Shown: piece after piece, positions 58,439 through 64,000 of the stretch
How the letters are laid out: each line of letters starts with the position of its first letter
Numbering within the stretch: the first letter of the stretch is position 1
From: Thermosynechococcus vestitus BP-1
GTDB taxonomy: Bacteria > Cyanobacteriota > Cyanobacteriia > Thermosynechococcales > Thermosynechococcaceae
Length of the DNA stretch: 64,000 bases
Direction of reading: 5' to 3'
NCBI RefSeq assembly: GCF_000011345.1
Contig: NC_004113.1
Span: 930,001 to 994,000 of the forward strand
Translations under genes and position numbers: made by a program
The notes under the pieces: model-generated
The model's input: only the letters and a program-made list of their open reading frames with translations
What the model was told of the DNA's origin: nothing
Database searches by the model: none

Positions 58439-58548
58439 GCTTTAAATTATAGCGATTATTCTGTGAGTAGCACAACTATACTTGGCAGTCACAGACTGCC
58501 GCTCCTATCCCTCCCCTCCCTAAAGGAGGGGGTCTCTCGGAGGTAAAG

Positions 58549-58863
58549 ATGAATAGTCAAGACGCCAGCAGTGCTTCCGATGGGGGTCTCAATCCAGCAG
58601 ATTTACTGGTTTTGCCCGATCGCCAGCGCTCCCTTTTGACACTGATGATGCGCCAGCCGCTGCCCCGCACTGTGCCAGAATTGGCTGAGCAGTTGCAGTG
58701 GTCTGCCCAGGAGGTCAGCGCCATCCTCGCGGAGGTTCTTCAACTGGGCTATGTAACAGCTAACAATGACACCTACCAAGTCAAATTCGGACGGCGTACC
58801 CCGCGCCTCCAAGCCAAGGGTCCGTCGCCCCGTGTCGCGGCGGTTTGGGACAAGTTGGGCTAG
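58549..58863 (+). CDS. Small winged-helix protein, partner of the MinD-like ATPase
   Basis: 104 residues. Ser-rich N-terminus, then a winged-helix fold (RQRSLLTLMMRQPLPRTVPE, LAEQLQWSAQEVSAILAEVL, QLGYVTANNDTYQVKFG) and a basic tail (RRTPRLQAKGPSPR). The start is ATG 58549 with GGAGG (58539-58543) five bases upstream; this site is made by the end of the TnpB element plus one target base. Before insertion the gene most likely began at 57208, adding seven to eight codons. It may regulate or partner with the MinD/ParA-like ATPase; inferred from order only. Confidence 0.82.
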   Translation: MNSQDASSASDGGLNPADLLVLPDRQRSLLTLMMRQPLPRTVPELAEQLQWSAQEVSAILAEVLQLGYVTANNDTYQVKFGRRTPRLQAKGPSPRVAAVWDKLG

Positions 58864-58962
58864 GTCTCAAGCAGCGGTTTTTCCTCACGTCCTCTAATGA
58901 TCAGGGATAACCCGTGTGGTACGCTTGATCAGGTTAAGTTTCGCAGAGGAAAGTCAAGAGGA

Positions 58963-59694
58963 GTGCGCCCAAAAGTTCTTGCTGGCAACTGGAAAATGCA
59001 CAAAACGCAACAGGAGGCAGTGGCCTTCCTACAGGAGTTCTTAGGGGAATTGGTGGACACCCCCAGCGATCGCGAGGTGGTGCTGTGTGTTCCCTACACC
59101 TGTTTGAGTGTATTGTCTAAGAGTCTGCATGGAACACGGGTGAAGCTGGGGGCCCAAAATGTCCACTGGGCAGATCAGGGGGCGTTTACGGGGGAAATTT
59201 CCCCACCGATGTTGGTGGAGCTGGGGGTGCGCTACGTCATTATTGGCCACAGTGAGCGGCGGCAGTATTTTGGTGAAACGGATGCCACGGTTAACCAGCG
59301 GCTCAGGGCTGCCCAAAGCCACGGCCTGACACCGATTCTCTGTGTCGGTGAAACGAAAGCGCAACGGGCTGCCGGCGAAACAGAAAACCACATCTTTCAG
59401 CAGTTGGCCCTGGACTTGGTGGATGTGGATCAAACCAATTTGGTGATTGCCTACGAGCCTATTTGGGCGATCGGTACCGGTGATACCTGTGAAGAAACGG
59501 AAGCAAACCGCGTCATTGGTTTGATTCGCAGTCAGTTGCACAATCCCGATGTCCCCATTCAGTACGGTGGCTCAGTCAATGCAAACAATATTGATGCCAT
59601 CATGGCCCAGCCAGAAATTGATGGGGTGCTGGTGGGTGGCGCCAGTTTGCAGCCACAGAGTTTTGGGCGCATTGTTAATTACAAGCCCCTTTGA
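58963..59694 (+). CDS. tpiA: Triosephosphate isomerase
   Basis: 243 residues, TIM barrel, interconverting dihydroxyacetone phosphate and glyceraldehyde 3-phosphate. Catalytic residues are in LAGNWKMHK (Lys), [11 protein letters not shown] (His) and [10 protein letters not shown] (Glu). The GTG at 58963 ([10 protein letters not shown]) gives the usual length, with AGAGGA upstream. An ATG at 58897 would add 22 non-conserved residues. Confidence 0.95.
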
Positions 59695-59959
59695 ACATCC
59701 CCTGAAGTTCTGCGTCAGTGCCCTACATCACCCCTGATCCAAGAGATAGAGCACAGTCTTCTGCGCAGAAAAACCGCAAGATATCAACATACAGCCTTTT
59801 TGCCCAGGATTGAAACCCCCTACAGAGCGCCAGGCTGTGTGTGCCCCCAAAAGGGGTCGTAGCCAGCAATTTATTACAACTGTTATCGTTTGCTGGCGGA
59901 TGGCTTCATTTTCTTTTAGGATCGAAGTAAGGCTGAGCGATGCCGAAAGGAGGCCGACG

Positions 59960-60556
59960 ATGCGCCAACAACTCTTCAGTACTTTGACGGTTTTAGTTGC
60001 TTTGGTTGGTCTCAGCAGGGCGGTTGTGGCACAGCCGATGGCGATCGCTACCCTAACACCCCCTGAACTTCAGGAACTGCAACGCCTGGTGCCCCGCAGT
60101 GCCGAGGACTACTACAACCTGGGATTAATGCACCAAGGTAGGGGTGATCTGGCTGCTGCTATTGATGCCTTTAGCCAAGCGATCAAACTCAACCCCAGTG
60201 CAGACTACTACTTTGCTCGCGGCCTGGCCTACTATGACCAAGGGGATATGCAGCGGGCGATCGCTGACTTTACTACGGCACTGGGCGACGATCCACAGTT
60301 TATTGCTGCCTACTACAACCGAGGCATGGCCTATCTTGCCCTGCAAAACTACGATGCCGCAATTGCGGACTTTGATGCTGCCCTAGCACGGGATCCTCAA
60401 TTTGTTGCTGCCTACTATAGTCGGGGCATGGCCCACTTCGACAGGGGCAATGTGGAATTGGCACAACGGGACTATGAGCGGGCTCGCGCGCTCAACCCAG
60501 CCATGACAGCCCAGTACTACGATCGCGCCCCCCGTCCCCTCACCGGTGGTCCCTAG
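59960..60556 (+). CDS. Secreted TPR-repeat protein
   Basis: 198 residues. Signal peptide (about 1-23, STLTVLVALVGLSRAVVA) followed by three to four tetratricopeptide repeats (SAEDYYNLGLMHQGRGDLAA, FIAAYYNRGMAYLALQNYDA, FVAAYYSRGMAHFDRGNVEL) and a Pro-rich end. The start has AAAGGAGG upstream. TPR domains mediate protein contacts; partner unknown. The 265-base gap before it (59695-59959) holds nothing I can assign. Confidence 0.85.
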   Translation: MRQQLFSTLTVLVALVGLSRAVVAQPMAIATLTPPELQELQRLVPRSAEDYYNLGLMHQGRGDLAAAIDAFSQAIKLNPSADYYFARGLAYYDQGDMQRAIADFTTALGDDPQFIAAYYNRGMAYLALQNYDAAIADFDAALARDPQFVAAYYSRGMAHFDRGNVELAQRDYERARALNPAMTAQYYDRAPRPLTGGP

Positions 60557-60624
60557 TGCCTGAAGCCACCAATTACGGCGATAATAGAGGATAATGTGCA
60601 CGATAAGGATGAGCGATCGCGCCT

Positions 60625-60879
60625 ATGGCCAGAACCCCTTCTGAATTTGCAGTTCATTTATTTCTGGAGGGCGGTCACCGTGAGGAGGTGCGCTTCCCCA
60701 CGATTCAAGACTTCCAGAAGTGGTACAGCAACGAGCTAGCGGCCAAAGCAGATTCCAACGACTTTATTTCTGTTCCTATTAAAAATATTCAAGGGGAATA
60801 CATGGTGGTGCGCCCCTCAAAAGTCTTTGCGATTCGGGTAGAGCCTGTGTTTGCCTCCAGTGTGGATCGGTTTGCCTAG
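60625..60879 (+). CDS. Small conserved-looking soluble protein
   Basis: 84 residues (ARTPSEFAVHLFLEGGHREE, FQKWYSNELAAKADSNDFIS, EYMVVRPSKVFAIRVEPVF). No signal peptide or membrane helix; the beta-rich pattern suggests a small barrel or SH3-like fold. Five bases before the mltA start on the same strand, so it is probably co-transcribed with that gene. No family recognised. Confidence 0.72.
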   Translation: MARTPSEFAVHLFLEGGHREEVRFPTIQDFQKWYSNELAAKADSNDFISVPIKNIQGEYMVVRPSKVFAIRVEPVFASSVDRFA

Positions 60880-60884
60880 AATCT

Positions 60885-62057
60885 ATGGCGGGTTTATGGA
60901 CAGGAGGGCTTCAAGGGGTTGTCATCCTCGCAACGAGCGCGATCGCGACCGCACCAACCGTTGCCCCCTTGATGCGCCAAAGCCAACTCCCACCCACAGT
61001 TGCCCTAGATACTGCCCTCTGGGAATCCCGCGGTGAGCGAACACGACTCCTGCAAGCCATTGATCATAGTTTGCGGTACCTGCGTACTGAGAAGGCCCGC
61101 CGAGACTACGCCGCCTACACCGCTGCTGGCCAACCCGGCGCCACCCTTGGCCCCAATCTCCATCAGCGGGTCATCCGCTCCCTCGAACGCTTTCGTCATC
61201 TGGTACAAACCCGTCGCTCTGCGGCAGAACTGCAAGCCGCCGTCAAACGAGAATTTGTTTTTTATCAATCCATTGGCAGCGATGGCCAAGGGCGAGTGGA
61301 CTTCACAGGCTATTATGCACCGACCTATCGTGCCAGCTTAGTGCCCACAGCAGAATACCGCTATCCCCTATTTCGGCGTCCCCCTGATTTTGAGCAGTGG
61401 TCAGAGCCGCACCCCACCCGCTTGGAACTGGAAGGAGCGGATGGGCAGCAGTGGCGCAATGGCCCTTTGCGGGGTCTAGAACTGGTCTATTTGCGCGATC
61501 GCCTCGAGGCCTTTTTGGTTCACGTCCAGGGGTCGGCTGAGTTGCAACTGCCCGATGGTCGCCGCTTCACCGTTGGCTATGCCGGCAAAACGAATCACCC
61601 CTACACCAGTATTGGCCAAGAACTCATTCGCGATGGCAAGATTGCCCGGGAGGAACTGACACTGCCGCGCCTCATGGCTTACTTTGAGGCCAATCCCGCT
61701 GAGCTCGATCGCTATTTGCCCCGCAACGCCAACTTCGTCTTCTTCGAACACACCCAAGGGCGTCCTCCCACCGGCAGTCTCTCGACGCCGGTCACCCCAG
61801 AGCGCTCGATCGCCACCGATAAGTCTCTAATGCCACCGGGCGCCTTGGCGGTGATCACCACGCAGATTCCCCTCAAGGCCCAAGGCCAATGGCGGCAAAC
61901 TCCCGTGAGCCGTTTTGTTTTGGATCAGGATACGGGGAGTGCCATTCGGGGGCCAGGTCGGGTCGATATTTTCATGGGCACGGGAGATGTCGCCAAAGCG
62001 CGGGCGGGTCTCATCAATACGCCGGGGCAGTTGTACTACTTGCTGCTGCGGCAATAG
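60885..62057 (+). CDS. mltA: Membrane-bound lytic murein transglycosylase A
   Basis: 390 residues. An N-terminal hydrophobic segment serves as export signal. The MltA domain (FTGYYAPTYRASLVPTAEYR, AFLVHVQGSAELQLPDGRR, VGYAGKTNHPYTSIGQELI) and the following 3D domain (FVLDQDTGSAIRGPGRVDIF, with the three catalytic-type Asp residues) are complete. It cuts peptidoglycan to anhydro-muropeptides. It ends exactly where the convergent dehydrogenase gene stops; no bases separate them. Confidence 0.93.
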   Translation: MAGLWTGGLQGVVILATSAIATAPTVAPLMRQSQLPPTVALDTALWESRGERTRLLQAIDHSLRYLRTEKARRDYAAYTAAGQPGATLGPNLHQRVIRSLERFRHLVQTRRSAAELQAAVKREFVFYQSIGSDGQGRVDFTGYYAPTYRASLVPTAEYRYPLFRRPPDFEQWSEPHPTRLELEGADGQQWRNGPLRGLELVYLRDRLEAFLVHVQGSAELQLPDGRRFTVGYAGKTNHPYTSIGQELIRDGKIAREELTLPRLMAYFEANPAELDRYLPRNANFVFFEHTQGRPPTGSLSTPVTPERSIATDKSLMPPGALAVITTQIPLKAQGQWRQTPVSRFVLDQDTGSAIRGPGRVDIFMGTGDVAKARAGLINTPGQLYYLLLRQ

Positions 62058-63107
62058 CTAGGGTTGCAGGGCAACTTTGATGACTTGGCGCGCCTTCATG
62101 GCTTGGAGGACAGTTTCAATCTCCATGAGGGGGGCTTGACCACTAATGAGCTTCTCGAAGGGCAGTGTACCGCTGGCAATCAATTGCAGAGCCTGGCGGA
62201 CAAAGGAGGGGGTGTTGTGAAAGACCCCCTTGAGGGTGAGTTCTTCGTAGTGGAGGCGTTCTGTATCCACGCGGATAGTGGTTTCCCGAGGACAACCGCC
62301 AAAGAGGTTGATTGTGGCACCCGGCCGACCACAGGCGATCGCTGTTTCCCAGACTTCAGGAACCCCCGTGGCTTCAATGACAATGTCGGCCCCCCGTCCT
62401 TCCGTCCAGTCTTTGACGACGGCGGGAATATCCCCGCACTGGTGATGATTGATGGTTTGCTCTGCCCCAAAGGTGGTGGCGATCGCTAGCCGCTGATTGG
62501 AACCACCAAAGGCAAGCACCCGTGCCCCCTGCTGGGCCAGCACACCAACAAACATCAGACCAATGGCGCCATCCCCAAGGACAACGATTTGCGGTGGACT
62601 CGGCCACGTTGCCACCATCGCGGGGTCAAAGCCAGAGCGGGCCACACCGTGGAGGACACAGGCGAGGGGTTCGGTCAGCGCCGCCAAAGCAAAGGGGAGG
62701 GACTCTGGAATGGGCAAAAGGTTTTGGCGGACAATACTGGCGGGAAGTTTCAGATACTCGGCAAAGGTGCCATTGTTAAACTCCAGATGGGGACATAGGG
62801 AAAAGGCCTGGCGCTGACAATAAAAACACTGGCCACAGGGGGCAGAATTATTGGCCACCACGCGATCGCCCACCTGCCATCCAGTCACACCGGCTCCCAG
62901 GGCAACAATTTCGCCGGCGGCTTCATGGCCAAAGAGAATCGGCGGTGTCAGCATGCGGGCATGACCCCCCCGCCGCCATACCTTCAAGTCGGTGCCACAG
63001 GTGGTGGCAGCCCGTACCCGAATCACCACTTCCCCCGGCCCCGGCGTCGGATCGGGGACGGTTTCAATACGGACATCTTCTTTGCCGTAGAGCACTGCTG
63101 CTTTCAT
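62058..63107 (-). CDS. Zinc-dependent medium-chain alcohol dehydrogenase
   Basis: 349 residues. Catalytic zinc ligands in TTCGTDLKVWR and GHEAAGEIVALGAGV; structural zinc cysteines in CGQCFYCQRQAFSLC. The NAD(P) site is VVLGDGAIGLMFVGVLAQQG. Closest to sorbitol/threonine-type dehydrogenases; substrate unknown. The start at 63107 (MKAAVLYGKEDVRI) is the usual family start; upstream codons are not conserved. Confidence 0.9.
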   Translation of the reverse strand: MKAAVLYGKEDVRIETVPDPTPGPGEVVIRVRAATTCGTDLKVWRRGGHARMLTPPILFGHEAAGEIVALGAGVTGWQVGDRVVANNSAPCGQCFYCQRQAFSLCPHLEFNNGTFAEYLKLPASIVRQNLLPIPESLPFALAALTEPLACVLHGVARSGFDPAMVATWPSPPQIVVLGDGAIGLMFVGVLAQQGARVLAFGGSNQRLAIATTFGAEQTINHHQCGDIPAVVKDWTEGRGADIVIEATGVPEVWETAIACGRPGATINLFGGCPRETTIRVDTERLHYEELTLKGVFHNTPSFVRQALQLIASGTLPFEKLISGQAPLMEIETVLQAMKARQVIKVALQP

Positions 63108-63123
63108 TGCAGATCCCCATGGA

Positions 63124-64000
63124 TTAGGCCAACCATTGCAGGAGGACGCAGAGCAGTCCCAAGAGGGCCACGACCCCATAGAAGGTCCTCACTATCCGCA
63201 GTTCTGACCAGCCCCCCAGCTCAAAGTGATGGTGTAGAGGTGCCATGCGCAGCAGTCGCTTGCCCACGCCGTCGGGGCCTTTTGTTGCTTTGTAGTAGAG
63301 CACTTGGGCAATCACCGAGAGGGACTCCACAAAAAAAAGACCACTGACAATCAATAGTTCCCAGAGGTGGTGACTGGCCAAACCAATGCCCGCCAGCACT
63401 GCCCCAAGGGCCAGGGAACCTGTATCCCCCATAAACACCCGGGCCGGATGGTGATTGTGCCAAAGGAAGCCAAGGCAGGCGCCACTCATGACAACGGCCA
63501 GAATTTGCAAGTCGGGATAGGGGCTGAGAATGATGCCTAAAGTCAGTAGGGCGATCGCCCCAGTGCCACCGGCAAGACCATCGAGCCCATCGGTCAGATT
63601 CAGGGCATTCCCTTCCGCCATCGGCACAAAAATGGCTAAGGGGATGAAGGCCATCCCTAAGGGCCAGACCCAGCCCCAAGGAGCGGTCACAACCGTTGCC
63701 GTAGGATCACTAGCCACCAGCCAAGCACAAAACAGCGCCGCGCCAATGCCCTCAAGAAGCAGCCGCAGCCGTGCTGATAATCCTTTGTTGGATTGGCGCC
63801 GCAGAACTTGCCAGTCGTCCCACCAACCAATGGCGGCATACCACAGCACCAGGAGCGCGATCGCCCCCACAGTGGGCGACAGCTTCCCCTGAGCAAACCC
63901 CGTCCACAGGAACGCCAGCCCTAACCCCGTCGGCACAAAAAAGATTCCCCCCATTGTCGGCGTGCCCGATTTTTGCAGGTGAGATTGCGGGCCATCTTCG
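63124..64000 (-). CDS. mraY: Phospho-N-acetylmuramoyl-pentapeptide transferase MraY (5' partial)
   Basis: Polytopic enzyme that links UDP-MurNAc-pentapeptide to undecaprenyl phosphate, giving lipid I. The reading frame continues to the window edge: upstream of an internal Met the codons read EDGPQSHLQKSGTPTMGGI, the MraY signature. Further motifs: LNLTDGLDGLAGG (catalytic Asp region), VFMGDTGSLALG and LLRMAPLHHHFELGGW. About 292 residues are visible, and the N-terminal 60 or so are missing. The gene is downstream of the window end, followed by the alcohol dehydrogenase on the same strand. Confidence 0.95.
   Translation of the reverse strand, partial: EDGPQSHLQKSGTPTMGGIFFVPTGLGLAFLWTGFAQGKLSPTVGAIALLVLWYAAIGWWDDWQVLRRQSNKGLSARLRLLLEGIGAALFCAWLVASDPTATVVTAPWGWVWPLGMAFIPLAIFVPMAEGNALNLTDGLDGLAGGTGAIALLTLGIILSPYPDLQILAVVMSGACLGFLWHNHHPARVFMGDTGSLALGAVLAGIGLASHHLWELLIVSGLFFVESLSVIAQVLYYKATKGPDGVGKRLLRMAPLHHHFELGGWSELRIVRTFYGVVALLGLLCVLLQWLA

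Larger units (their letters stand above)
57226..58542 (-). mobile_element. Solitary IS200/IS605-type TnpB element
   Basis: About 1317 bp with a tnpB gene and no tnpA. Left end (58542 side): hairpin CCCCTCC/GGAGGGG (58513-58519 with 58525-58531), preceded on the transposon strand by target TTTAC. Right end (57226 side): hairpin around CCCCCTGCTTTAGCGGGGG, then GGATGTCAA, the usual right-end pattern. Joining base 57225 to 58543 yields an in-frame gene start, which defines the ends to within a few bases. Without tnpA it depends on a transposase in trans. Confidence 0.85.

Noticed and set aside
57272-58546. Long plus-strand open frame of 424 codons
   Set aside because: It is antisense to tnpB throughout, has no recognisable domain and no ribosome site, and tnpB has all family motifs.
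57210-58560. 13-bp direct repeat flanking the TnpB element read as a target site duplication
   Set aside because: IS200/IS605 elements do not duplicate targets, and excision between 57225 and 58543 gives a clean in-frame 21-bp tandem, which explains both copies.
59805-59814. GGATTGAAAC, the typical end of some CRISPR repeats
   Set aside because: Single occurrence with no repeated unit on either side; no cas genes in the window.

Overview
The window is a compact, gene-dense cyanobacterial chromosome segment and almost certainly Thermosynechococcus (T. elongatus/vestitus, T. vulcanus or a close relative). The evidence is the carboxysome ccm operon, the allophycocyanin apcABC operon, petC-petA, dense HIP1 octamers (GCGATCGC), and two blue/green-light cyanobacteriochrome c-di-GMP enzymes. 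In one of these (14011-16332) the two chromophore cysteines fall at residues 499 and 527, as in T. elongatus SesA.

Layout. 1-9100: 3' part of a SesC-like GGDEF/EAL photoreceptor, cysteine desulfurase, a frameshifted winged-helix gene, a DUF3386 gene with RNase Z, a CobA-like protein with a broken P-loop, and an epoxide-hydrolase-like protein. 9200-21640: nitrilase-family amidase, a possible tiny-ORF/structured RNA, a PP2C phosphatase coupled to queA, SesA, a SphS-like kinase, a dual ABC ATPase, a CysQ-like phosphatase and ftsY. 21638-23926: an aminotransferase gene split by a complete 1101-bp IS481-family element with 6-bp target duplication. 23931-32600: small membrane protein, SDR, VanY-type carboxypeptidase, lytic transglycosylase, YtxH protein, mreBCD, a decayed IS605-type remnant and a DUF1400 protein. 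32729-37768: rRNA methyltransferase, then ccmK2-ccmK1-ccmL-ccmM-ccmN. 38180-40372: a full-length prokaryotic Argonaute with a complete DEDD tetrad, AT-rich and free of HIP1 sites. 40509-49395: TonB-like protein, ABC1/UbiB kinase, rfbD, mfd, tatC and an extra ccmK. 49541-53085: apcABC, DUF3067, petCA. 53107-64000: mnmE, ABC exporter, a MinD/ParA-like ATPase separated from a winged-helix partner by a solitary TnpB element, tpiA, TPR protein, mltA, alcohol dehydrogenase and the start-truncated mraY.

How the genes work together. Light input is turned into c-di-GMP by SesA and SesC. The ccm genes build and organise the carboxysome (shell CcmK/L, CcmM scaffold and carbonic anhydrase, CcmN adaptor). 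apcABC gives the phycobilisome core and petCA two cytochrome b6f subunits. A scattered cell-envelope set (mreBCD, two lytic transglycosylases, VanY-type peptidase, mraY) handles peptidoglycan and cell shape.

The most unusual content is the pair of predicted nucleic-acid-guided nucleases, Argonaute and TnpB. The TnpB element sits precisely in the 5' end of the winged-helix gene: removing it restores an in-frame gene start, and its outer end builds a new ribosome binding site. No tRNA, rRNA or CRISPR array was seen.
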